Assembly (NCBI GenBank): GCA_052085365.1
Contig: JBQDFP010000003.1
Location: forward strand, 62,001-126,000
DNA: 64,000 bases
DNA from: Canibacter sp052085365
GTDB taxonomy: Bacteria; Actinomycetota; Actinomycetes; Actinomycetales; Microbacteriaceae
Direction: 5' to 3'
Each line of letters opens with the position of its first letter. Position 1 is the stretch's first letter. Made by a program: the position numbers and the translations under genes. Under the pieces are notes generated by a model, which did not search any database, had not been told where the DNA came from, and was given only the letters and a program-made list of their open reading frames with translations. Below, piece after piece: positions 8,241-16,426 of the stretch.

Positions 8241-9788
8241 GTGTCTCGTCGTCGCACGTTGACGCGGTGGTGGGCAGATGTCGCCCTGCGCAACAAGATT
8301 ACGGGAGTGACCGTCCTCATCCTGTCGTTCGGCCTGCTGGTCGCCGGGGTGGGGACGATGTCACTTCTGCGACCCACATTGTTTGCCAGCCAAGACGCTG
8401 AGCTGCGTCAACTGCGATCAGACCCAACACCTGCGCTGCAACCGGGTGCGAGCCCTGAAGCACTGACCCGCGAAGACGTCGTGTTTGCGCCGGGTACCTA
8501 CTATGTTGCGCTGCTGGACTCTGCCGGCAATCGGCTCTATGACAATGACCGTACGAAACAGGACGAGCACACCCCTGAGCTGGGTCAAATGCCGGTGCGC
8601 TGGGTTGAAGATAACCAAGAACACATTATTGGTCTCGGCGCGCATGACGGCACCGAGTGGCGTGCGATAGCGGTGCCGATTCGTTCTGGTGGATCCGATG
8701 AGTCAAGTGGCTCCCTGCTTATTGCCGCGTCCACCACGATGATCAATAGTGTGATGGCGCAGTATGTCACGATCTTCTCAGGGTTTGGCTTTGCCGTTAT
8801 TTTGTTAGGCGCCGCGCTGACCAGAATTCTTGTTTCGGCAACGTTTGAGCCACTGTCTGAAGTCGAACGCACGGCGAAGGAAATTTCACAGGGTGATTTC
8901 TCCAAACGTATTCAGGTGGTGACCCCAAACACTGAAGTGGGCCACCTTGGCACCTCACTCAACGTGATGCTCGACCGTATTGATAGTTCGTTTAAAGACC
9001 GAGCCCAAACGGTCGAGAAAATGCGGCGGTTTATTGGCGACGCCGGTCACGAGCTGCGTACCCCCCTCGTGTCGGTTCGCGGGTATGCCGAGCTCTACCG
9101 CCTGGGTGCGCTCGACAGCGACGAAAAAGTGAGTCAGGCAATCGGGCGAATCGAAAAAGAAGCGATTCGTATGACCAGTCTCGTCGAAGATTTGCTGTCG
9201 CTTGCTCGCCTTGATGAACGTCGCCCGCTCGAGATGAAACCGCTTGATTTGAATTCGTTTGCGCGTGACGCGGCCATGGATGCGAGCGTGCAGGCACCCG
9301 ATCGGCTAATTTCAGCGGTCGAATCGGCCGAGACCCCCATGGCGTACGGCGATGAGCACAAGATTCGCCAGATCATGACGAACCTGATTGGAAATGCGCT
9401 ACGTCATACCGAAGATGGCACGCCCATTGAGGTGGTGGTGAGCGCAGAGCCCGAGTTTGCACGCTTTGAGATTCGCGACCACGGTGAGGGCATCCCGCCG
9501 CAGATTCGCGAAAAAATCTTTGATCGGTTCTGGCGGGCCGATAATTCTCGAAATCGTGAAACGGGTGGATCAGGTCTCGGACTCGCAATCGTCGCGTCCA
9601 TTATCGACGCCCATAATGGGCAAGTGAGTGTGGCAGACACTGACGGCGGCGGCGCAACATTCCGAGTCGATCTGCCCTATGCGGACGCGATCGAACCTGA
9701 TCTCAGTGATGCTGAAGAAGAGGCAGAAGCCGACACCAAGCCGAGCGGGTTGCGTCGACTCATGTCGAAGAAGCCTCGCGAAAAGTAA
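8241..9788 (+). CDS. sensor histidine kinase, PhoR-like
   Basis: A 515-residue membrane kinase, partner of the preceding regulator. It has a first membrane helix at about 21-42, an extracytoplasmic sensor of about 130 residues, a second helix near 170-195, then HAMP (LVSATFEPLSEVERTAKEIS). The dimerisation/phosphoacceptor domain follows, with His270 in GDAGHELRTPLVSV, then the HATPase_c boxes NLIGNALRHT, DHGEGIP, FDRFWR and GGSGLGLAI. A charged tail follows. It starts with GTG three bases after the regulator's stop. The stimulus is unknown; low Mg/phosphate or acid stress are only guesses by family. The divergent LAKTG protein is a natural candidate target. Confidence 0.92.
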   Translation: MSRRRTLTRWWADVALRNKITGVTVLILSFGLLVAGVGTMSLLRPTLFASQDAELRQLRSDPTPALQPGASPEALTREDVVFAPGTYYVALLDSAGNRLYDNDRTKQDEHTPELGQMPVRWVEDNQEHIIGLGAHDGTEWRAIAVPIRSGGSDESSGSLLIAASTTMINSVMAQYVTIFSGFGFAVILLGAALTRILVSATFEPLSEVERTAKEISQGDFSKRIQVVTPNTEVGHLGTSLNVMLDRIDSSFKDRAQTVEKMRRFIGDAGHELRTPLVSVRGYAELYRLGALDSDEKVSQAIGRIEKEAIRMTSLVEDLLSLARLDERRPLEMKPLDLNSFARDAAMDASVQAPDRLISAVESAETPMAYGDEHKIRQIMTNLIGNALRHTEDGTPIEVVVSAEPEFARFEIRDHGEGIPPQIREKIFDRFWRADNSRNRETGGSGLGLAIVASIIDAHNGQVSVADTDGGGATFRVDLPYADAIEPDLSDAEEEAEADTKPSGLRRLMSKKPREK

Positions 9789-9801
9789 TGCGAGACGCCA
9801 A

Positions 9802-9833
9802 CGCTATTCAGTGACAACGCTACTCAGTGACAA
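9802..9833. repeat. 16-bp tandem duplication over a stop codon
   Basis: Two adjacent 16-base units starting CGCTA and ending GTGACAA differ at one position. The right unit contains the stop of the cupredoxin gene (minus strand); the left copies the same end just past it. This looks like a small slippage duplication. Confidence 0.7.
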
Positions 9834-10185
9834 TGACTTTGCCGGTCATTTCCGGGTGCACGGAACAGTCGTACGGGTATTCACCCGGCTCGTCAAATAC
9901 GTGCGTGAACGTGCCGGTCATCACGAGTTCACTGACGAACGAGCCATCTTCGGCAACCACATCGTGTTCTGAACTGCCTGCCATCGTCCATTCGACGGCT
10001 TCACCAGCTTGAATGGTCACGGTCTCGGGTTCGTACGCATTGTCGATCGCTTGCACTGTCGCCGCGGGCTCCACGCCTTCAGCGGACGGAGTCACTTCGG
10101 GTTTTTGTGCTGAGCAGCCCGAAGCAAAGACGAGCGCGAGAACGGCTGCGGCTGCGAGGCCAGACCGCCCAAGAACTGATTTCAC
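9820..10185 (-). CDS. cupredoxin-domain lipoprotein
   Basis: A 121-residue exported copper protein. The lipobox FASGC puts the lipidated Cys at 24. The plastocyanin-like fold that follows holds the type 1 copper ligands His74 (SSEHDVV), Cys107, His110 and Met113 (YDCSVHPEM). The protein is probably membrane-tethered on the outer face and carries electrons or binds copper. GTG is the start, with AGGAGG just upstream. It shares a strand with the LpdA-like flavoprotein upstream (27 bases apart), so the two may be co-transcribed, but no functional link is proven. Confidence 0.9.
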   Translation of the reverse strand: MKSVLGRSGLAAAAVLALVFASGCSAQKPEVTPSAEGVEPAATVQAIDNAYEPETVTIQAGEAVEWTMAGSSEHDVVAEDGSFVSELVMTGTFTHVFDEPGEYPYDCSVHPEMTGKVIVTE

Positions 10186-10212
10186 GATTCCTCCTGTTGT
10201 ACCTGCAGAAAA

Positions 10213-11649
10213 CTAGCGCACATGGAGCGAGCGAGACACGTCACCGACTGACCCGGTGAGCGACGGGTACACCGAGAACGAAGACGCGATCTGGTCAACG
10301 GTGAGTCGATGTTCGACAGCGAGCGCAAGCGGGAAGATCAACTCGCTGGCACGTGGCGCTACGATCACGGCTCCGCGAACCACACCGGTGCGCTGCGAGG
10401 CAAAAATTTTCACGAACCCCTCTTTAATGCCCTGCATTTTGGCTCGTGGGTTTCTCGCGAGTGGCAACAGCTCGACTGACGATTTAGCTTCAAGCTCTTC
10501 AAGCCCGGGCAGGTCTGCCTCGCTGAAACCAACGGTCGCGATCTCTGGGGAGGTGAAAATGTTTGCGGCAACGTTACGCAGATCGATTGGGCGCACAAAA
10601 TCACCGAGTGCGTGCATGATCGCGGTTCGGCCCTGCATCGCGGCAACTGATGCGAGCGGGTAGAAGTTTGTGCAGTCCCCCGCCGCATAAATGGACGGCA
10701 CGTTTGTGCTTGCCACTTTATTCACCACGATGTGGCCACTTTCGGTGGTCTCGATCCCGGTGGTTTCCAGCCCGATTCCCGCAGTGTTAGGAACTGACCC
10801 GACAGCCATAAGACAGTGTGAGCCTTCAACAATGCGGCCGTCTTCGAGCTCGACACGAACACCTTTGTCGGTTCGGGTGACAGTTTTTGCGCGGGACTTG
10901 CTGAGCACGTTCATACCGCTGCGTTTGAACACGTTCTCAATCAGGTCGGCTGCGTCGCGGTCTTCGCCGGGAAGCACATGTTCACGGCTTGACACGAGCG
11001 TCACCTCAGACCCGAGAATACGGTAGGCGCTGGCAAACTCTGCGCCGGTGACACCTGAACCAACCACGATGAGATGCTCGGGCAATGACTGCATTTCATA
11101 CAGTTGTTTCCAGGTAAGAATGCGCTCACCGTCAGGTTTTGCGGTGTCGAGTTCTCGCGGGCTAGCCCCAACGGATACAACGAAGGTGTCAGCCTCGAGA
11201 TGGTCGAAATCTTTCCCGCCGTTTCCGGTTGATACCACGACCTGGTTCGGGCCGTCGAAACGACCGGCTCCCTGCACGATCCGCACGCCGGCGTCTTCAA
11301 GGGTGTTGCGCATGTCTTCAGACTGTGCGGCAGCCATCGACATGATTCGTTTATTGATCATGGCTGCATTGATCGCGATTTCGGGGCGTGTGGGGCGGTC
11401 GTTTTCGCCACGCACATAGGTTTGCACCCCGAGCTGCCCTGATTCACGGACCGCGGTGACCGCGTCGGCGGTCGCAATTAAACTCTTCGACGGCACCACG
11501 TCAGTCAGCACTGTCGAACCGCCCACACCCTCACGTTCAATCAGGGTAACGTCGGCGCCCAGCTGTGCTCCCGCGAGCGCGGCCTCATAGCCGCCAGGGC
11601 CGCCGCCGAGCACAACAATACGGTGTTTTCTACGAAACGAGTCGGTCAT
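10213..11649 (-). CDS. LpdA-like flavoprotein, NAD(P)H quinone reductase type
   Basis: This 478-residue protein has the fold of the dihydrolipoamide dehydrogenase family: FAD site VVLGGGPGGYEAALA, NAD site VVGSGVTGAEFAS, FAD site IYAAGDCTNFYPLASVA and a C-terminal dimer domain. The redox-active CxxxxC that normally precedes PSK is absent: the sequence reads GVGGSTVLTDVVPSKSLI. Mycobacterial LpdA (Rv3303c) shows the same loss and acts as an NAD(P)H:quinone reductase, so that role is preferred over lipoamide dehydrogenase. The C-terminal HxxxxE disulfide-reductase signature is also not evident. A TAGACT box and GGGGAG both sit just before the ATG. Confidence 0.88.
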   Translation of the reverse strand: MTDSFRRKHRIVVLGGGPGGYEAALAGAQLGADVTLIEREGVGGSTVLTDVVPSKSLIATADAVTAVRESGQLGVQTYVRGENDRPTRPEIAINAAMINKRIMSMAAAQSEDMRNTLEDAGVRIVQGAGRFDGPNQVVVSTGNGGKDFDHLEADTFVVSVGASPRELDTAKPDGERILTWKQLYEMQSLPEHLIVVGSGVTGAEFASAYRILGSEVTLVSSREHVLPGEDRDAADLIENVFKRSGMNVLSKSRAKTVTRTDKGVRVELEDGRIVEGSHCLMAVGSVPNTAGIGLETTGIETTESGHIVVNKVASTNVPSIYAAGDCTNFYPLASVAAMQGRTAIMHALGDFVRPIDLRNVAANIFTSPEIATVGFSEADLPGLEELEAKSSVELLPLARNPRAKMQGIKEGFVKIFASQRTGVVRGAVIVAPRASELIFPLALAVEHRLTVDQIASSFSVYPSLTGSVGDVSRSLHVR

Positions 11650-11720
11650 GCTCCCCAGTCTAAACGACCTGAGCAGTGCCGCTGCCCGCGAACCGGTAGC
11701 GGCACCCGCCGGCCTGCCGG

Positions 11721-13472
11721 TTATTCCTGGAATTTGCCGCGTAGATCATTGTGTTCACGCATCAATGCCGCGATTTCTTGCGGCACTGTACCGACTGCTT
11801 CTTTTTCAACAGTTCCGTCTAACGACCACACCAAATTGACCTGCAGTTCAGGATCGAGATGTGGGTAGTCGCTGCGGTTATGGCAGCCGCGAGTTTCGCG
11901 ACGTTCTCTCGCGCACTGCAGCGTTGCCCGCGCCGCAACCACCATCGACAGCAGGTCGAACGCGTGTGCAAGGTCTTGATAGCCGGCAAGGTCCGGATGC
12001 ACACCGATGTGTGCGATTCGTTGTTCAATTTCATCAAGCTCTTGGAGCCCCTGTGTGAGTCCCTCCTCGTCACGAATGACTCCGGCATGTGCCGTCATGA
12101 GGTTTCGAATGCCGCGTTGGAGGGCACGCACGTTTTCGTCACCGTCGCGCTCAAGCAGGTCATCCACTTCCTGCGCGGCCGCATGTTCTGCCTGCGGTGA
12201 GCGTGGCTGAGCATTCAGGTTGGCCGAGTATTTGGCGACGGCTTCACCAACGATTCGACCATAGACGAGCAGTTCGATCAGTGAGTTTCCGCCGAGACGG
12301 TTCGCGCCGTGAAGCCCGCTGGCAGCTTCTCCAATTGCGAAGAGTCCGGGCACGTCCGTGCTGTGATCTTCGGGACGCACCCACACGCCACCCATCGAGT
12401 AATGCGCGGTGGGTGCGATCTCCATGGCTTCTTTCGTAATGTCGACCATCTGTAGGTCGAGCATAAGGTGGTACACGCGCGGCAGGCGTTCCATGATGAC
12501 TTCGCGTGGTAGGTGGGAGACGTCGAGCCAGACACCACCTTTTTCGGTGCCGCGGCCCTCTCGAATTTCAGTCTCGCTGGCGAGCGCGACGCGGTCACGG
12601 GTGCTGAGTTCTTGTCGTTCCGGGTCATATTTGGGCATGTATCGTTCGCCAAGCGCGTTGCGTAAAATGCCACCTTCGCCTCGTGCAGCTTCGCTGACCA
12701 GTGTGCCGGCCTCACTTTCAGGGTCAAGGATGCCCGACGGGTGAAATTGGACGAGTTCAGCGTCTCGAATACGTGCGCCAGCAAGGGCAGCCAGGCGGAA
12801 TGAGTCGCCCGTGTTTTCGTCGCGTCGACTTGATGTACGGCGCCATATCCGGTTGTGTCCGCCTGAAGCGAGCACGACAGCATCGGCACGCACAATGACG
12901 CGGGTGCCATACACGAGGTCGAAGCCGTAAGCTCCGCAGGCGACACCGTGCTCGTCAACGAGTAGGCGAGAAATGTAGACGGTGTCGAGAATGGGCAGAC
13001 CCAGCTGTTCGGCGCGTTGCACGAGTGTGCGTTGTATTTCAAGTCCCGTGTAGTCTCCAACGAATGCAGTACGCCGATAAGTGTGGGCGCCGAAGAAACG
13101 CTGCGATATTCGACCGTCTGCTTCGCGTGCGAACCCCATACCGTAACGTTCAAGATCTTCGATGCCGCGTGAGGCGTTCTGGGTCACGATTTGCACAGTT
13201 GCTGGGTCGGCAAGCATGTAGCTCTCGGTAATGGTGTCGGCCGCGTGCTGCTCCCAACTATCTTCTGGGTCCATTGTGCCCAGTGCCGCGTTTATGCCGC
13301 CCGCCGCAAGGGCCGTATGCGCATCAAAGCGGGGCCGTTTCCCCACCGCAATCACATCGAGACCCTGCTCTTGCAGCTCGATTGCTGCGCGGAGACCTGA
13401 TCCACCAGTGCCAATAACGAGCGCAGTTGTCGTGTAAATACGGGTGTTGGGGTGTGTGCTTGCAGGTGTCAT
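11721..13472 (-). CDS. FAD-dependent oxidoreductase, L-aspartate oxidase/FrdA-like
   Basis: A 583-residue flavoprotein of the succinate dehydrogenase/fumarate reductase/L-aspartate oxidase group. It has the dinucleotide site VIGTGGSGLRAAIELQ, flavin-loop ALAAGGINAALG, the active-site region RDRVALA with TAHYSMGGVWV, and GANRLGGNSLIELLVYG. ATG 13472 has GGAG just upstream and is preferred to the GTG at 13553. It stands alone, with no iron-sulfur or membrane subunit beside it, unlike the sdhCDAB set at 26.5-30 kb. That favours a soluble oxidase such as NadB, but neither nadA nor nadC is near, so the substrate stays open. Confidence 0.8.
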   Translation of the reverse strand: MTPASTHPNTRIYTTTALVIGTGGSGLRAAIELQEQGLDVIAVGKRPRFDAHTALAAGGINAALGTMDPEDSWEQHAADTITESYMLADPATVQIVTQNASRGIEDLERYGMGFAREADGRISQRFFGAHTYRRTAFVGDYTGLEIQRTLVQRAEQLGLPILDTVYISRLLVDEHGVACGAYGFDLVYGTRVIVRADAVVLASGGHNRIWRRTSSRRDENTGDSFRLAALAGARIRDAELVQFHPSGILDPESEAGTLVSEAARGEGGILRNALGERYMPKYDPERQELSTRDRVALASETEIREGRGTEKGGVWLDVSHLPREVIMERLPRVYHLMLDLQMVDITKEAMEIAPTAHYSMGGVWVRPEDHSTDVPGLFAIGEAASGLHGANRLGGNSLIELLVYGRIVGEAVAKYSANLNAQPRSPQAEHAAAQEVDDLLERDGDENVRALQRGIRNLMTAHAGVIRDEEGLTQGLQELDEIEQRIAHIGVHPDLAGYQDLAHAFDLLSMVVAARATLQCARERRETRGCHNRSDYPHLDPELQVNLVWSLDGTVEKEAVGTVPQEIAALMREHNDLRGKFQE

Positions 13473-13565
13473 GAGCTCCAGTAATTTCTCGGTAGGGGTA
13501 TTGCGGGTGAGACAGCAGTGCTCGTGGAAAATTCGGGTCGAAATATTCAACACTCACACTTATAT

Positions 13566-13581
13566 ATTAGATCCACCTAAT
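13566..13581. promoter_or_regulatory. 16-bp palindrome, possible operator
   Basis: ATTAG-N6-CTAAT lies in the spacer between the divergent flavoprotein and purine nucleoside phosphorylase genes. It is about 95 bases before the flavoprotein ATG and 50 before the phosphorylase -10 box. The half-site recalls iron-regulator boxes (TTAGG...CCTAA), but the spacer does not fit the DtxR/IdeR consensus. Confidence 0.35.
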
Positions 13582-13630
13582 CTTCATCTGTTGAATTAGG
13601 AGCGAGTACACAGCTCAAACCTGTGACACG

Positions 13631-13636
13631 TATGCT
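13631..13636 (+). promoter_or_regulatory. -10 box for purine nucleoside phosphorylase
   Basis: TATGCT ends six bases before the ATG at 13643 with no Shine-Dalgarno sequence between, so the transcript is probably leaderless. Confidence 0.5.
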
Positions 13637-13642
13637 TGAGAC

Positions 13643-14449
13643 ATGACTTCTTCTACCGCTGATCTGGCACAGTCCGCCGCCCGCGCCCTGCTCGAACAGG
13701 CAGGCATTGACCGTATCGACATCGCGTTAACCCTGGGCAGCGGGTGGGGCCGCGCAGCCGAAGCCGTTGGCGAACTGGTGGCAGAAATCCCCGCCGATAG
13801 TATTCCCGGCTTTCAATCCTCGGGCGTGATCGGCCATTCCGGGACCCTCTCCGTGTTCCGCCTCGACGACGGACGCCTGGTGCTCGTCATCGGCGCACGC
13901 ACGCACCTCTACGAAGGCCGCGGCATTGACGCAGTCGCTCACGGAGTGCGCACAGCAGCTGCTGCGGGCGCAAAAATTGTGGTGCTCACGAACGGTGCCG
14001 GCGGTATTAACTCCGCCTACGAAGTTGGCGAAGCGGTGCTGATCAGTGACCACATTAACCTCACCGCGGCTTCCCCGCTGGTAGGCCCAAACTTTGTTGA
14101 CCTCACCGACCTGTATTCGGCAGATTTGCGCGAGCTCGCACGTGAAGTCGAGCCCAGTCTGCGTGATGGCGTGTATGCGCAGGTCACCGGGCCGCACTTT
14201 GAAACCCCGGCAGAAATTCAGTATTTCAAAATGATAGGCGCCGACGCGGTCGGCATGTCGACCGCGCTTGAAGCGATCGCCGCACGTGAAGCCGGCCTGA
14301 AAGTGCTCGGCTTCACGCTGATCACGAACCTCGCCGCAGGAATTTCACCCGAGCCACTCGATCATGAAGAAGTGATTGCGGCAGGTAAAGCCGCCGAGGC
14401 TCGGTTGGGTGACCTGCTCGGCGGCGTCGTCGCGAGGCTGCCGCGCTAA
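13643..14449 (+). CDS. punA: purine nucleoside phosphorylase
   Basis: This 268-residue trimeric-type (class II, PNP/MTAP family) enzyme cleaves purine nucleosides with phosphate to base and ribose-1-phosphate for salvage. Diagnostic segments are LGSGWG (phosphate loop), GHSGTLSVFRL, HLYEGRG, VLTNGAGGIN, VTGPHFETPAEI, DAVGMSTALEAI and LITNLAAG. It is cytosolic. Start ATG follows a -10 box directly. Its TAA overlaps the TAG of the convergent acetyltransferase gene. Phosphohexomutase, which can interconvert pentose phosphates in some species, lies downstream at 16.4 kb, but a link is speculative. Confidence 0.93.
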   Translation: MTSSTADLAQSAARALLEQAGIDRIDIALTLGSGWGRAAEAVGELVAEIPADSIPGFQSSGVIGHSGTLSVFRLDDGRLVLVIGARTHLYEGRGIDAVAHGVRTAAAAGAKIVVLTNGAGGINSAYEVGEAVLISDHINLTAASPLVGPNFVDLTDLYSADLRELAREVEPSLRDGVYAQVTGPHFETPAEIQYFKMIGADAVGMSTALEAIAAREAGLKVLGFTLITNLAAGISPEPLDHEEVIAAGKAAEARLGDLLGGVVARLPR

Positions 14450-14931
14450 AGCGAACGGCTCAGCACATAGTCTTGACAGGTCGTGCCACCGACTTGGAAC
14501 GTGCGAGTGCCGCTACGCTCAAACCCGTGCTTTTCATAAAACCGGAGGGCTCGTAAGTTCTCTTGGTTTGTGCCGAGTGTCATAACGGTCACGCCAGAGC
14601 TTCGAGCGCGGTCAATGATTTCGTTCAAGAGCGCTGCCGAGATACCTGACCCGTGGTGCCCCTGACGCACGTAGCATTTTGACAGCAGGGCTTGTGCGTC
14701 GCTGAGGTGTGCGAGTGCATAGCCGACCAGTTGATCGTCTTGTTCAACGACGAGCACGATTGAGTGTGGATCATTCACCCACGAGGTCACATTCTCGAGC
14801 GTGAAAAACTCACGCACGGCGAGCGCAATGTCTGCGTCGGTGAGCTCTGGCGGGCACGCAAGCGGGAATGTTGTTGCGGCGAGTTCAGCAAGCCCGGCAA
14901 TATCGTCGAGTGTGGCGGTGCGGGGCTGCAT
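14446..14931 (-). CDS. GNAT-family N-acetyltransferase
   Basis: A 161-residue single-domain acetyltransferase. The acetyl-CoA pyrophosphate loop is in YVRQGHHGSGISAALL, after the beta-bulge strand LVGYALAHL, and the C-terminal part has ALRFYEKHGFERSG, standard for GNAT. The N-terminal part (TLDDIAGLAELAATTFPLACP) is the usual first helix pair. The substrate is not predictable. Its ATG overlaps the stop of the upstream amine-oxidase-like gene (TAATG), so the two are probably coupled and may act in one amine pathway. The stop overlaps the convergent phosphorylase stop. Confidence 0.85.
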   Translation of the reverse strand: MQPRTATLDDIAGLAELAATTFPLACPPELTDADIALAVREFFTLENVTSWVNDPHSIVLVVEQDDQLVGYALAHLSDAQALLSKCYVRQGHHGSGISAALLNEIIDRARSSGVTVMTLGTNQENLRALRFYEKHGFERSGTRTFQVGGTTCQDYVLSRSL

Positions 14932-16298
14932 TATCGACCGGTGACAATGTCGGCGATGCGCGCGATCGGGCTCGTACGTTTGCGTCCCTTAAATTCACTA
15001 TCGTCGGCCACACCGTATGCAGCGTAGAGCCCTGTCGTTGCCAGCCATCGCAGGGGTTCTGGTTCCCATTTGCGCACCGTGTGGTTCACCCACGGCAGCC
15101 CCGTGATTTCGGTTTGGTTGCCGAGAATCAGGTCAGTGAGGGTACGTCCGGCAAGGTTCGTCGTGGTGACCCCGGTGCCGACATAGCCGCCCGCCCAGGC
15201 AAGCCCGGTTTCCCGGTTCAGGCCGACCGTTGCAGCCCAATCGCGTGGCACCCCGAGCACACCCGACCACAGGTGATCAATTTCAGCGTCTGCCGTGACC
15301 GGGAAGAAACGCCGCATCAAATTGCCCAGCGTTTTCGCGGTGATCTCTTGAGTCGTGCCGTCATTGTCGGTTTGTGACCCGTACCGGTACGGCACGCCGC
15401 GACCACCGAACGCTATTCGGTCGTCGGCAGTGCGCTGCGCATACATATAGACGTGTGCGAAGTCACCGAGCACTTCACCGCGGCTCCAGTTCAGTTCGTC
15501 CCACACGTCCTGACCGAGCGGTTCGGTCGCGATCAGCGAGGAATTCATCGGCAACCATAGGCGTTTCAAACCCTTCAGATTTGCGGTGAAGCCTTCGGTT
15601 GCACGCACCACGAAATCTGCTGACACCGTGCCGTGTGTGGTGCGTATTTTATGTGGCGTGATTTCGACGGCTCGCGTGCGTTCGTAGAGTTCAACTCCGA
15701 GCCCCTCGACCACGTCGGCAAGCCCTGAGGCAAGTTTCGCGGGCTGAATACGGGCAGCGTGTGGATGCCACACTGCCGCGCGGGTGCCTGCGACACGAAT
15801 CTGTTCAACTGCGGCATCCGCGTCGAACAGGTCGAGATCGGTGTAACGAAAGCCGTGTTCTGATTCAGCGAATGCGCGCAGGCGTTTTTCTTGCGCAGGA
15901 GTATAGGCGACAGTAAATTCGCCACCTTTTTTGATATCGGCGTTAATGCTGTGTGTTTCGGTGACGCGAATCACTTCGTCAACGGTTTCGTTCATCGCAC
16001 GTTGAAAACGTTCTGCCGCGTCTTTGCCATGTGAGGCAACGTATTGTTCACGTCCGCCAGTGACCGCATTCGTGAGCCAGCCGCCGTTTCGGCCAGAAGC
16101 ACCATACCCGGCAAACTTTTGCTCAATGATCGCAATACGCAGGCTGGGCTTTGCCTGCTTCAAATAGTAGGCGGTCCACAGACCCGTGTAGCCCGCACCA
16201 ACAATCGCGACATCAACGGTCATGTTTCCCGGCAGTTCTGGCCGCCGTTTCGGCTCACCAACTTCGTGCCACCAGTGCGAAACATGACCATTCAACAT
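14931..16298 (-). CDS. FAD-dependent amine oxidase, gamma-glutamylputrescine oxidase-like (DAO fold)
   Basis: A 455-residue flavoprotein of the DAO/PuuB group. It has the FAD site VAIVGAGYTGLWTAYYL, the following GYGASGRNGGWL loop typical of gamma-glutamylputrescine oxidases, and the C-terminal WAGGYVGTGVTTTNLAGRTL. These enzymes oxidise amines or amino acids with O2 to give aldehyde, NH3 and peroxide. An ATG at 16319 is in frame, but AAGGAG lies nine bases before the ATG at 16298, which gives MLNGHVSHWW and is preferred. Coupling to the acetyltransferase suggests amine metabolism. The exact substrate is not shown. Confidence 0.85.
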   Translation of the reverse strand: MLNGHVSHWWHEVGEPKRRPELPGNMTVDVAIVGAGYTGLWTAYYLKQAKPSLRIAIIEQKFAGYGASGRNGGWLTNAVTGGREQYVASHGKDAAERFQRAMNETVDEVIRVTETHSINADIKKGGEFTVAYTPAQEKRLRAFAESEHGFRYTDLDLFDADAAVEQIRVAGTRAAVWHPHAARIQPAKLASGLADVVEGLGVELYERTRAVEITPHKIRTTHGTVSADFVVRATEGFTANLKGLKRLWLPMNSSLIATEPLGQDVWDELNWSRGEVLGDFAHVYMYAQRTADDRIAFGGRGVPYRYGSQTDNDGTTQEITAKTLGNLMRRFFPVTADAEIDHLWSGVLGVPRDWAATVGLNRETGLAWAGGYVGTGVTTTNLAGRTLTDLILGNQTEITGLPWVNHTVRKWEPEPLRWLATTGLYAAYGVADDSEFKGRKRTSPIARIADIVTGR

Positions 16299-16426
16299 GC
16301 GCGTGTACTCCTTTGACATTCGCTCGTAACGTCATCAGTTTAACGCTCTCTGCTGGATCAAAAATGGGCGATCCACACCTCTTCCAAGCGCTTAGTGCTA
16401 GCGTAAATTTTATCGAAGGAGGACTG

